Source of the DNA: DATHKG01 sp035489435
Lineage (GTDB): Bacteria; Bacteroidota; Bacteroidia; Chitinophagales; Chitinophagaceae
NCBI GenBank assembly: GCA_035489435.1
Contig: DATHKG010000024.1
Reading direction: 5' to 3' (one strand)
Length of the DNA: 64,000 nt
Numbering within the stretch: the first letter of the stretch is position 1; each line of letters starts with the position of its first letter. Below the pieces are notes generated by a model that was given only the letters and a program-made list of their open reading frames with translations, was not told the origin of the DNA and ran no database searches. Shown here in pieces: positions 26,085 to 35,059 of the stretch. Both the position numbers and the translations under genes were made by a program.

Positions 26085-26879
26085 TTGAAAGTTAACAATA
26101 TACATTACTGTCATTTAGGCCCGGAGATTTCGCCGGAGCAGTTCATACCTGAACATTTCTTTATGTTCCTGCTGAAAGGATCAATGAAGGCTTATGACGG
26201 AAACAAACGCTATTCTATGCAATCGGGTGATTATTTCATCGCCCGGAAAAACCATTTAATTCGTTATACGAAGTTCAAGGAGAATGAGCAGTTTGAAAAG
26301 ATCATCATCACACTGGATGAACCATTTTTAAAGCAGTTTTTGGAACGTCATCCTTGCGACGTAAAAGAGTCAGATTATGGCGATTCATTTCTGATTGTGA
26401 AAGAAAACAAATTGTTTAAAAGCTATATCCGATCGCTCGAACCTTATTATACCGGCGATTTGGAGTTGGACGAAACCTTTGCAGACACCAAACGTGAAGA
26501 GCTCTTGCTGATTTTGTTAAAATCGGAGCCGGATTTCGCTAACATCTTTTTCAATTTTGGCATTCCCGATAAAATCGATTTGGAGGAATATATGAACCGG
26601 AATTTCCGGTTTAATATCAGCCTGGAACGGTTTGCCTTTCTTACCGGAAGAAGCCGGTCGTCATTCAAACGTGATTTTCAGAAGACCTTTGGAACAACAC
26701 CGGGGAACTGGCTCAAAAAGAAACGGCTTGACGAAGCTTATTTTCAAATCAGCAAGCAAAATCAAAAACCGGGCGATATATATCTGGAATTAGGCTTTGA
26801 AGATTTATCGCATTTTTCCTTTGTATTTAAAAAAGAGTTTGGGAAAACGCCCTCAGAAGTAGCGACAGTAGCAATATAA
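26085..26879 (+). CDS. AraC-family transcriptional regulator (TTG start)
   Basis: A 264-residue regulator. The N-terminal cupin-like region (about 10-110, LLKGSMKAYDGNKRYSMQSGDYF) is an effector domain, and the C-terminal AraC double helix-turn-helix spans about 165-262 (FAFLTGRSRSSFKRDFQKTFG, and IYLELGFEDLSHFSFVFKKEFGKTPSE). There is no ATG near the expected N-terminus; the best start is TTG 26085 (LKVNNIHYC), because the next Met falls inside the effector domain. It is 33 bases behind the SDR gene and likely controls it. The related AraC gene at 36255 is a different subfamily. Confidence 0.87.
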   Translation: MKVNNIHYCHLGPEISPEQFIPEHFFMFLLKGSMKAYDGNKRYSMQSGDYFIARKNHLIRYTKFKENEQFEKIIITLDEPFLKQFLERHPCDVKESDYGDSFLIVKENKLFKSYIRSLEPYYTGDLELDETFADTKREELLLILLKSEPDFANIFFNFGIPDKIDLEEYMNRNFRFNISLERFAFLTGRSRSSFKRDFQKTFGTTPGNWLKKKRLDEAYFQISKQNQKPGDIYLELGFEDLSHFSFVFKKEFGKTPSEVATVAI

Positions 26880-26926
26880 TTTAAATTCATCGAGATCTCC
26901 TGAATGTAATCTTTGAAGTTCTTCCA

Positions 26927-28909
26927 TCATGCTGATAAAATAAATGTCGTACCCATTCCTGGTTGTGACTGAACCAATATTTTGTATTGGATTGCTTTTG
27001 CAAGATCTTGTATAAGATGAAAACCAAATCCGGTTCTTGTATTCACGGCAATATCATCTCCATTATACAATGCTTTCATCTGTTCCTCATTGATACCGGG
27101 TCCATTGTCAGTTATAGCCAATATTGTTTTGTCGCCCTCTTTTTTTGCACGCCATTCAATGACACCGTTCGGTTTATTGTTAATTGCTTTCATGGCGTTC
27201 GAGGTAAGATTTTGCATGATGACCCGTAGGTAATTTTCATCGGCAGAAACTGTCAAACCCGGAGTTTGAAAAAAGCTGATTTTTACCGCTCCATCCTGCG
27301 GGAAGAATTTTTGCAGATAGTCAAATAAATCAGAAACGCTTACCTTTGTTATCTGTGGTCTGAAATTCTCCATTTGCTCCTTACTCCATAGAAGCATAGA
27401 TTCCATTGTGTTTAATAAATCTTCCGCCGACTGACCTATTCTTCGTTGATGAAAATTCTGCTGTTCCGCAGTTAATAAATCGGGACTGTTTTTTTGAAGA
27501 TCTAGAAAATGAATAAGGTTTGCAACAGGACCTCTGAGATCATGACTCAGAATTCCGAAAAATTTAGCTTTCACTTTATTGGCTTCATCTAATTGATTGT
27601 TCAGCACCATTAATGTCGTGTTTGTTTTTTTCCGGTTACGGCTTTGCCAGTATATTAAGCCTCCAATAACTCCAGCTAATAATAACCCGGCAATCAATGC
27701 AGCCTGTGTCCGTCGCTGATTAATTAATAGCAACTTGTCGATGGCGATTTCCTTATCCTTTAGAGCGATATTGTATTTGCCTTCCAGCTGGGCAATGTTA
27801 TTTTTCTTCTCCTGCGAGAACAACGAATCGTTGATGTTCTGACCCTTTTTATAATCCTCAAATGCGGCTTTATAGTTATTTTTATGTTCGTTCAGATCCG
27901 ACAGCATAAAATACATATGCGCCTGTTGTTCAAGATTGGCATTTTGTTCTGCCAGGTCTTTTGCACGTGACAGATACTCCCCTGCCTTTTTCATGAACAT
28001 TTCTTTTTCGGGCGATCTGCTTTCTTTTGCCAATTGATTATATGCATTACCTAAATTTCCCTTATTTACTATCGATACTTCTGAATTCGGATTAATCTCC
28101 TCCATTATCGCATTAACACGCAGCATTATTTCTATGGCTTTTTTATGATCAGAATATAGGACCGCCAGATTAAGAAGTGCATCCGCCATGCCCATTTGGT
28201 CATTTCTTTCTTCACAAAGCTTTAAAGCCTTCCCGAGGTAGATCTTAGCACCAGCGGTATCTTTTTGCATATGCCGGATAACACCTAACTGTTGGAACGC
28301 CAAACTTATATGGCGGGAATTTTCCGTCCGCTTGCCGGCTTCTAATGACATCTCTGCGTATTCAGTTGCTTTAGAATAATTTTGTTGTTTAAAATAAACG
28401 CTCATCAAATTACTGCCGATAAGAGCAATCTGATCGTAATTTTTCATTTCTTTCGCAATGGCCAGGGCCTCAAAATAGATTGGAGTTGCATTTGAAAAAT
28501 CAGACTCCAAAAGATAACTTCTACCTATATTAATCAAGTTGTTTACCTGCTGAAATTTTGAGCCCATTTCCCTGTTCACGGCATAGCTTTTTTCAAAATG
28601 AACCCTTCCGAGAGCAGTGTTTCCCGTATCAGTAATATATAGGCCAATATTGTTATGGAAGATTGCAATACCTCTTTTCCAGCGTAATTTTTCTGCTAGC
28701 TGCAAACCAGCCTGGGCATAGGGCAAACATTTTAGCGGGTTAATCCTTTCGTAGGTTTGTGCAATACGGTTTAAAACCTTAGCCTTATTGGAATCTTCCT
28801 TCAGATGCGGGAGTTCGATTAGCAATGAGTCTATCAATTGCTGACCTTTCTTCTGAGCAGATACAGTATCAAAGAGCAATGTGGAAAATAGAAATAGAAT
28901 ATATTTCAT
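26927..28909 (-). CDS. TPR-containing sensor histidine kinase
   Basis: A 660-residue kinase with signal peptide (to about VSA), a periplasmic tetratricopeptide solenoid (about 30-380), one membrane helix (about 400-418, AALIAGLLLAGVIGGLIYW), a coiled stretch, and the HisKA/HATPase core. The H-box is FGILSHDLRGPVANL (His about residue 452), the N-box is in MQNLTSNAMKAI, the G1 box is ITDNGPGI, and the G2 box is GFGFHLIQDLA. TPR-kinases of this type are typical of Bacteroidota. It lies 10 bases after a truncated LytTR protein, so the two are one operon, but that protein has lost its receiver and cannot take the phosphate. Confidence 0.92.
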   Translation of the reverse strand: MKYILFLFSTLLFDTVSAQKKGQQLIDSLLIELPHLKEDSNKAKVLNRIAQTYERINPLKCLPYAQAGLQLAEKLRWKRGIAIFHNNIGLYITDTGNTALGRVHFEKSYAVNREMGSKFQQVNNLINIGRSYLLESDFSNATPIYFEALAIAKEMKNYDQIALIGSNLMSVYFKQQNYSKATEYAEMSLEAGKRTENSRHISLAFQQLGVIRHMQKDTAGAKIYLGKALKLCEERNDQMGMADALLNLAVLYSDHKKAIEIMLRVNAIMEEINPNSEVSIVNKGNLGNAYNQLAKESRSPEKEMFMKKAGEYLSRAKDLAEQNANLEQQAHMYFMLSDLNEHKNNYKAAFEDYKKGQNINDSLFSQEKKNNIAQLEGKYNIALKDKEIAIDKLLLINQRRTQAALIAGLLLAGVIGGLIYWQSRNRKKTNTTLMVLNNQLDEANKVKAKFFGILSHDLRGPVANLIHFLDLQKNSPDLLTAEQQNFHQRRIGQSAEDLLNTMESMLLWSKEQMENFRPQITKVSVSDLFDYLQKFFPQDGAVKISFFQTPGLTVSADENYLRVIMQNLTSNAMKAINNKPNGVIEWRAKKEGDKTILAITDNGPGINEEQMKALYNGDDIAVNTRTGFGFHLIQDLAKAIQYKILVQSQPGMGTTFILSA

Positions 28910-28919
28910 GGATCTATTT

Positions 28920-29366
28920 TTAGGTGGTGCGTAGTTTGTCTAATGCCTCTTTATAACTTCTGCCAATGGGTAAAGGCATATTGTCCACCAATACTTCATT
29001 ACTCGTTATTTTATCAATGAAGTGCTTCTGCACAGCATAGCTTCGATGGATCCGGATAAAGGTTCTAAAACTTTTTTCTTTTAACAGGTTGCCAAGTGGA
29101 GCCAGCACACAGTATTTCTTTTTTCTTGTAACAATACCCGTATAATCTTTTAGCGCCTCCAGGTAAATAATTTCATGAAACTTTAACTTGAGAAGCAGAA
29201 TATCAGGCGTTGAATTTTGGCTGAAGGAAAGTGCTTCTTTGGCCGATCCAAAAACTCCATCAATTTGTAAAAATGAATACTTACGCGTATAGGATAAAAT
29301 GGTCAGTCGATCTAATTCGTCGTCATCTACAATAATACAGCTATAGTTGCCTTTTTTCCGATTCAC
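28920..29366 (-). CDS. LytTR regulator with internally deleted receiver
   Basis: A 148-residue protein. Residues 1-57 are the first half of a receiver (CIIVDDDELDRLTIL, AKEALSFSQNSTPDILLL) and residues 58-148 are a complete LytTR domain (FHEIIYLEALKDYTGIVT, FIRIHRSYAVQKHFIDKI, LPIGRSYKEAL). A normal family member is about 240 residues; roughly 85-95 residues are missing, from the position where the phospho-acceptor Asp should follow DILLL through the interdomain linker. The frame is kept, so a protein with a DNA-binding domain but no phosphorylatable receiver may still be made. It heads the operon with the TPR kinase. Confidence 0.85.
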   Translation of the reverse strand: MNRKKGNYSCIIVDDDELDRLTILSYTRKYSFLQIDGVFGSAKEALSFSQNSTPDILLLKLKFHEIIYLEALKDYTGIVTRKKKYCVLAPLGNLLKEKSFRTFIRIHRSYAVQKHFIDKITSNEVLVDNMPLPIGRSYKEALDKLRTT

Positions 29367-29675
29367 TAACGTTGCAATTTAAGTCCCTTACAAGTTACCG
29401 GTTTTGCATGTAATTTATAGTCTAAACATCCGGATAGGCATCCCCCTTTATACATTCATCTATTTAAAAGGTCGTTTAGCGATTGCATGTTAGAACTTTT
29501 GGGAAACAAGGTTAGGTTTGTTGTGACAATAAAAGCAACAAGTTAACATGAAACAAATCACCCCATTTTTTATTCTATTGTTTTCAATCTTACTCCTTAA
29601 CTACGAACATTATTAACTACTCAACGAAAACTGCAAAAACTCCCCTAAAAGAACTAATAACTTTAAACTTAGACC
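29367..29675. other. spacer between truncated LytTR and lipoprotein genes
   Basis: A 309-base gap. The only coding-like content is the 22-residue hydrophobic reading frame at 29548-29616. Confidence 0.45.
29548..29616 (+). other. 22-residue hydrophobic ORF, possible signal-peptide remnant
   Basis: MKQITPFFILLFSILLLNYE followed by HY and a stop looks like an isolated signal peptide. It lies 60 bases before the lipoprotein gene start. It may be a relic of a lost exported protein or a leader peptide. Chance occurrence is possible. Confidence 0.3.
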
Positions 29676-30353
29676 ATGAAACATCTAAAATCAATCAGCC
29701 TTTTATTAATCGCTGCAACAACATTTTTGGCCTGCAAAAAAAATGGCACTTCAAATGAAGTTCTGGAAAATCCGACAGAAGATCTGAAAGGCACTGTATG
29801 GGCAGGAGAGTTTCAATATACTTCCGGTGTATTTCAAAATATGCAGCCTTTCTCCATTGTCCTGGAGAAAAACAATACAGTTACATGGTACGAAAATGGG
29901 TTGAGTCTTTCCGGAGTCTGGTCAGTGCAGGGAGGAAAAATCACGATCCAATATACCAACGGTCAAATTGTATCTGCCGACGTATCAAAAAACACCTGGA
30001 ATAATTTTACGAATACCGGGGCAAATCCGCGTCAAATTGCCAACATTATATCATCTGTTATTCCCGTACCGGGTGTATTTGAAAATACGCAATGGAAGGG
30101 GAAATTTATATCTGGGACCGCCGACATTTCCATCACGTTTCTTCCAGGAAGCAAATTAAGATACGATGCCGGGCTGCCTCTCGAGGTGCCTTACACAATT
30201 TTTGGTGCGGGAGTAAAAATTGGAAACTTTGCGCCGGCTACGAATAGCAGCAGCGCTTACATTGTGCCTCTGAAGAACGCTTTGAAAGGGAATACTATAA
30301 CTAGTGATTTTGGTGGCACTTACTATGGTTCCTGGAACGCTACGAAGCAATGA
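29676..30353 (+). CDS. hypothetical lipoprotein
   Basis: A 225-residue protein with a lipoprotein signal (LIAATTFLACKK; Cys at residue 20). The mature part is beta-rich with two copies of the phrase type GTVWAGEF and NTQWKGKF, each followed by a lipocalin-like run (FSIVLEKNNTVTW, ISITFLPGSKLRY), suggesting two related beta-barrel halves. No family recognised. It is followed after 31 bases by a disrupted beta-propeller gene on the same strand. Confidence 0.75.
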   Translation: MKHLKSISLLLIAATTFLACKKNGTSNEVLENPTEDLKGTVWAGEFQYTSGVFQNMQPFSIVLEKNNTVTWYENGLSLSGVWSVQGGKITIQYTNGQIVSADVSKNTWNNFTNTGANPRQIANIISSVIPVPGVFENTQWKGKFISGTADISITFLPGSKLRYDAGLPLEVPYTIFGAGVKIGNFAPATNSSSAYIVPLKNALKGNTITSDFGGTYYGSWNATKQ

Positions 30354-30384
30354 CCAATGATAACTGCAAATTGCCGGCCTTATC

Positions 30385-31299
30385 TTGGTGTTTTCACATT
30401 ATACCGCTAACGGAAAAAAGATTGCATTTGTTTCTTCCAGAGAAAAACAAGCAGATATATTTATCATGGACCTGACAACAAGAAAAACAATGAATCTCAC
30501 CCATCATCCTGCAGGAGATTTCAGACCCTCCTGGTCGCCCGATGGAAAATCAATTGCCTTTTCTACTGACAGGGATTCTAAAAAACCAAGACCTGTTTTT
30601 ACGCTCTGGCATTCAACCGAAGTATATACGATCGGTGTTGATGGTTCGGCATTGAAGAGGAGAACCTTTATGAATACCTATGCAGGATGTCCCGCCTGGT
30701 CGCCCGATGGAAAAAAACTTGTTGTTTATGAAGCAGCATTGCAGCAGGTACGGAACATGAATACGGTAATGAAAACCGATGCCACTACGCAGTTATCCGT
30801 CATTGACCTTGCTGGCAATGAAAAAACGTATATAACAAAAGACAGTGGCGAAAAGATCTATCCGCATTGGCTACAAGACAACCGCATTGCTTACCTGACC
30901 TGGGTAGGTGGAGGACAAATTCTTTTTACCGATGGAACAAAAGGAGCTCATGGCGATTTTGAAAGTCCCAACTGGTCAGGGGATGGGAAAAAGATGATAT
31001 TTCACCGGTAGCTGAATCGTGATCGTCCACCTTATTACAAATTATACAGCCGCGATAAACAATTTCAGCTTGTCAGGTCAGGCGTCTTCCCATGTTATTC
31101 TCCTTCCGGTACCAACCTGATCTGCAATGATAAAACGGCAGGTATTCATCACAACCAGATCAGGGCAATGGACCTCGAAGGAAAAAACCGTTTTATTCTA
31201 TTCGGCGATTCAGTTGACGGTACTGATAAGCGGGTGTTAACCGATAACCAGTTTGAAGAAGCAACGCCTGCCTGGCGTATGATAAAAAAAGAAAAATAA
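30385..31299 (+). pseudogene. TolB-like beta-propeller gene with in-frame stop
   Basis: A 304-codon frame of PD40/WD40-like blades (GKKIAFVSSREKQADIFIMD, FRPSWSPDGKSIAFSTDRD, CPAWSPDGKKLVVYEAA, SPNWSGDGKKMIFHR) is broken by a TAG at 31009-31011. After the stop the same frame continues the propeller (RPPYYKLYSRDKQFQLVRSG, FPCYSPSGTNLICN, EATPAWRMIKKEK) to a TAA at 31297-31299. The first 208 residues alone would lack the last blades. There is no ATG at the 5' end; a TTG/GTG at 30385 is the only start and no signal peptide is visible, so the N-terminus may also be damaged. Confidence 0.8.
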
Positions 31300-31365
31300 T
31301 CAGCTATTTCAGATCTTCACCAGCAAAATATTAGCAGGATATATAAAAGGATCAATCATTTCATT

Positions 31366-32118
31366 TTAACCTCTTCCCATATAAGGCATTTGATTTGCCA
31401 TAATTGTCAGAAATGGAATATTGGTATCGGGTGGCAGACTGGCCATATAGGCTACAGCGCGGCCAACATCCTCCACCTTCATAGTCGGTTCTATTTTTTG
31501 AGAACCATCAGCCTGGAGTACGCCTTCTTCAATTTTTTTAGTCATTTCACTACTTGCATTTCCGATATCTATTTGCCCGCAGGAAATATTAAATGCCCGG
31601 CCATCCAGCGAGATAGATCTTGTTAAACCTGTTACAGCATGTTTGCTCGCCGTATAGGGAGCAGAATTGGGGCGAGGTACATGAGCAGAAATGGAACCGT
31701 TGTTTATGATTCGTCCACCTTTGGGGTCCTGATGTTTCATAATCTTGAATGCCTCCTGCGCACATAGAAAGGCTCCGGTCAAATTAGTATTAATTACACT
31801 TTGCCATTCCTCCAAAGTTAACTCGTCAAATAGTCTTGCCTTAGTATTTATGCCCGCATTGTTGAAAAGTAAATCCAGCCGGCCGAAGGTTTTCATTGTT
31901 TGCCTGAACAGATGTTGCACACTTTCCTGGATGTTAATATCGGTAGGGACAACGAGCGTCCGCTTCAAATCACATAAATTAGCCGTTTCGATAAGTTGGC
32001 TCTCCCGCCGGCCAGCAAGAACGACCGACCATCCATCCCTAAAGAGTGCTGTTGCCACTGCTCTTCCAATGCCCGAACCTGCCCCGGTTACTATTGCGAC
32101 TTTATTGAGTTGATTCAT
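31366..32118 (-). CDS. classical SDR oxidoreductase
   Basis: A 250-residue classical short-chain dehydrogenase: VAIVTGAGSGIGRAVA cofactor loop (residues 8-23), the LFNNAGI motif, the catalytic Ser in INNGSISAH and the YTASKHA Tyr/Lys pair, and the subfamily-typical C-terminus NQMPYMGRG. It prefers NAD(P) and a small alcohol or ketone substrate that cannot be named. It overlaps the upstream DenD-like gene by ATGA, so they are one operon. Confidence 0.9.
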   Translation of the reverse strand: MNQLNKVAIVTGAGSGIGRAVATALFRDGWSVVLAGRRESQLIETANLCDLKRTLVVPTDINIQESVQHLFRQTMKTFGRLDLLFNNAGINTKARLFDELTLEEWQSVINTNLTGAFLCAQEAFKIMKHQDPKGGRIINNGSISAHVPRPNSAPYTASKHAVTGLTRSISLDGRAFNISCGQIDIGNASSEMTKKIEEGVLQADGSQKIEPTMKVEDVGRAVAYMASLPPDTNIPFLTIMANQMPYMGRG

Positions 32119-33101
32119 TTTACAATGCTGATTTTTGTATTCTCTATACCTTCATCTGTTATGTATGATCGTATAATTTCAGCCACAGAAGAATCGCTGA
32201 CAAATCCAAGTTCTTTTGCTCTTTGCGTTTCAAAATATGGTGGCCATGTAAGTACTATACTCTGCAGAAATGCATCCGGTTCATAAGATATTAGTTTGGT
32301 TACCTCAGGACCAGTAATTTGCTCCAGACTCTTTATCATTTCCCTAACTGAAACAGTCAGGCCAGGAAGATTGATTACTCTGTCTTCCCCGAGCAATTTT
32401 TCGTCAATATTGGCTGCATGAATAAAGTTTTGGATGACTTGTTTTGGAGATAGAATCCAACACGGTGTGTCCGGCGGTACCGGGTAAGAAGCTTTTTCCC
32501 CTCGTAAGGGTTCACGGATGATAGAGCTTACAAAGGATGAGGTTGCAGCATTTGGTTTTCCGGGCCGGATAGCAATAGTGGGCAACCTAAGGCATCGCGC
32601 ATCTACAAAACCTCTTCGGCTATAATCATTCATCAGCAGTTCTACCATAGCTTTCTGCGTACCATAGGAGCTGCGTGGCTTAGGCGCCGTTTCGTCAGTT
32701 ATTATCCCGGAAACATCGCCCCCAAATACTGCGCAAGAACTGGCAAAAACAATCCTGGGTTGAATCTCAAGCTTCCTGCATAATTCTAAAACCTGCAACG
32801 AAGCATAGAAATTTATCTTCATTCCCAACTGAAATTTTTTTTCTGCCTCCCCACTAACAATGGCTGCAAGGTGAAATATGATATCGGGCCGGTGCCTTAG
32901 AATATTTGTAATGGTGACTTCATCACTGAAATCTGCCTCGATGTATTCAAGTCTTGAATCGTGTAGCCTGTCTTCAGTAAATACAAGATCCACTAGTGTT
33001 AAGCGAAGTATTTCGTTCCGGGCAAGGCCGCCATTTTGTGCGAGTTCTTTTGCTAGTCTTTTACCTAAAAACCCGCCACCACCAAGTATGAGTATATGCA
33101 C
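32115..33101 (-). CDS. denD: D-erythronate dehydrogenase-like NAD-dependent epimerase family protein
   Basis: A 328-residue extended SDR. The N-terminal ILILGGGGFLGKRLAKEL binds NAD, HLAAIVSGEAEKKFQLGMKIN and SSCAVFGGD follow, and SSYGTQKAMVELLMNDYSRRG holds the YxxxK. The phrases RLPTIAIRPGKPNAATSSFVS, IIREPLRGE and NLPGLTVSVREM match DenD (D-erythronate dehydrogenase), which oxidises D-erythronate to 2-oxo-tetronate. The kinase and isomerase of the tetronate path are not next to it, so the true substrate could differ. It is the first gene of a two-gene operon with the SDR. Confidence 0.82.
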   Translation of the reverse strand: MHILILGGGGFLGKRLAKELAQNGGLARNEILRLTLVDLVFTEDRLHDSRLEYIEADFSDEVTITNILRHRPDIIFHLAAIVSGEAEKKFQLGMKINFYASLQVLELCRKLEIQPRIVFASSCAVFGGDVSGIITDETAPKPRSSYGTQKAMVELLMNDYSRRGFVDARCLRLPTIAIRPGKPNAATSSFVSSIIREPLRGEKASYPVPPDTPCWILSPKQVIQNFIHAANIDEKLLGEDRVINLPGLTVSVREMIKSLEQITGPEVTKLISYEPDAFLQSIVLTWPPYFETQRAKELGFVSDSSVAEIIRSYITDEGIENTKISIVK

Positions 33102-33737
33102 ATGAATAATTTATTCTTATAAATTTAGTGATCATTAGCCGCAGAATCCAGGAAATATCATATTAATGGCCATGTTCATGACAATAACATAACCTGCAGA
33201 AAGCCAGCCAGGCAATCTAAGGTTGAAAGCCCTTTTTGCAATACCTTAACTCAAAATTATCTTAGATATTCAAGAATTGGTTTGCTAAATTTAGAATACT
33301 TCACGGGTGGCAACTCAAGCGTATACACGGTAACTTGAAAGATGGAAAAAAATATAAGCTTTGGACCTTTCAGTCAATCGCATCAGTTAAGGAACTGAAA
33401 ACTACAGGGGTACTTGAAGCGAGTTGGGATAGATACATACAAACAGGCGCATTGCTCTACCATCCACCTATGTAATGCAGAGAGTATCGGCACAGACTCC
33501 CGCTGTCTTCGCTATTTGATCTGATCTTCGCTCAGATTTTCCTCTTTGCATTTTCGCTCTATTTCGTTCAATTGTTATAGAATATATCAAGGGATAGCTG
33601 AGATCAACAAAGATCCGATAATATTCCGCTGGAAATACAAAATGGACGAAAGGGAAATTATTTGATATGTTAATTTAGGAACGAAATACTAGTCCATAAA
33701 CAATCAAAAATGTTTTATTCTCTATGTTTATTCCGAA
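33102..33737. other. spacer holding an unknown gene fragment
   Basis: A 636-base gap. It contains the startless frame at 33266-33475. The rest shows no coding signal. Confidence 0.45.
33266..33475 (+). pseudogene. 69-codon startless gene fragment
   Basis: An open frame from a TAG to a TAA reads FKNWFAKFRILHGWQLKRIH and ends with KYKLWTFQSIASVKELKTTG, VLEASWDRY and LLYHPPM. It has protein-like composition but no ATG, GTG or TTG in frame. The LWT...EL...GVL...W pattern weakly recalls the opening of DUF3841 proteins. Probably a relic. Confidence 0.35.
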
Positions 33738-34283
33738 TTAAAGCGAGGATTTTGGATTGTGAGATTCTATGGAAAGCGATCGCATTATATTGATAAAAAT
33801 GTATATCTCGCGCGCATACACTTGCTCGTCCTTATCAAAATAAGTTCTAAAAAAGAAATTGATGTCCTGTGCACCATTCAAAAATTCTAAAATACTCGAA
33901 TCAGGGACACAATTTTTTAATTCTTTTTCATAAAAGTCTTTATAATATTTTGAAGATGCAAAATGAATACTTGGTGGTGTAAATTGATGAACGTTTTCTT
34001 TTAGCCAGCTCAAGGAGACACTTTCTAATGACTGTGGCAGAACAGAATCCTCAAGATCTAAATGCAGAAAAAGAATTAACGAATCAATTATATTCAATTG
34101 GTAAGAAGCATTCAGAACAGTTATCGACGCGTCTATCCACTCATTTCGTTTGATCGTATCCAGGCTGTCAATTTCATCTATATGCAAATCTTTGCCTTCC
34201 CATATTCCAGTGCGTATTACACTATCAGCCCAACGCTCAATACTCATTTTTATTTTTACGTAATCAAAGGATAGTCCAGCCAT
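33738..34283 (-). CDS. hypothetical cytoplasmic protein
   Basis: A 181-residue protein without signal peptide or membrane segment, acidic and largely helical (ERWADSVIRTGIW, NEWIDASITVLNASYQLNIIDSLILFLHLD, EKELKNCVPDSSILEFLNG). I do not recognise a family. It stands alone between a gene fragment and a chimeric gene in the decayed zone. It is low in GC compared with the core genes. Confidence 0.6.
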   Translation of the reverse strand: MAGLSFDYVKIKMSIERWADSVIRTGIWEGKDLHIDEIDSLDTIKRNEWIDASITVLNASYQLNIIDSLILFLHLDLEDSVLPQSLESVSLSWLKENVHQFTPPSIHFASSKYYKDFYEKELKNCVPDSSILEFLNGAQDINFFFRTYFDKDEQVYAREIYIFINIMRSLSIESHNPKSSL

Positions 34284-34469
34284 TTTCTCTTAAAAATTTA
34301 GTTTGATCGTTAGTTAATTTATGACCATAGTTATGTCTCCAAGTTTCATACAAAGGAAGTTATTTGTTCACCACAACCTAATTTTATAAAATGTCTGAAT
34401 GGTGACATAAAATGCGTAATACTGGCTAAGAAAAATACTTGCACATTTCTATTTTTGCTCCTAAGAAAT

Positions 34470-34943
34470 ATGCGAAAGAAAAATCAGGATAAAGGTAAAG
34501 ATCAAAATTGCACAGTGAACCCTGCTACCGGCGATCACCTCAACGAACAGCGCCAAAGTGAGGCAAATTATCGGTTGATATTTCAAAAATCAGCACTGGC
34601 ACAGTTAATCTGCACTTTAGCGGTAGAAGCTGCAACTGCCACCATTCGTTATTGGATAAAAAACAAGGAAAAAATATTTCGCAACGTTACTGCCCTAAGC
34701 CAGCATTTTACCGACAGGCTCAGTCAAATGAAATTTAAGAAGGGCGCTTCTCTCCGCATATTAGGACTGGCTATCGGTATAGAAGTTAGCGATTCGAATT
34801 ATGCCGATCGCATTCAGCAAAAAGCCCTAAAAAAAGGTGTATTATTCACTGCACAGGAAAAGACACTCACTCTTTTTCCGCCACTTACAATGAAGCTAGC
34901 AATAGCAGAAGAAGGATTGGAAATTCTGGAAAGTTGTTTATAA
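34470..34943 (+). pseudogene. chimera of PAS-kinase N-terminus and class-III aminotransferase C-terminus
   Basis: A 157-codon frame from ATG 34470 (a TTG at 34455 is also in frame). Residues 1-49 match the N-terminus of the kinase at 35060-36163 (shared SEAN.RLIFQKSAL, QLICT). From about 34617 the sequence changes to the last 105 residues of a class-III PLP aminotransferase (EAATATIRYW, LSQHFTDRL, LGLAIGIEV, IQQKALKKGVLF, KTLTLFPPLTM, AEEGLEILE). The PLP-binding Lys and the large domain are absent, so no activity is possible. It looks like a deletion fusion of two genes, or a misjoin. Confidence 0.8.
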
Positions 34944-35059
34944 AAAGCAACGAATTAGACTAACGGTAAGACACAACCGATATTCCGTATGTGATTTTGA
35001 AAGAAGCTTTCATAGTTATAATAATTAGTCGTTCTGTTATTAGCCACAGTTTGAGCGAC

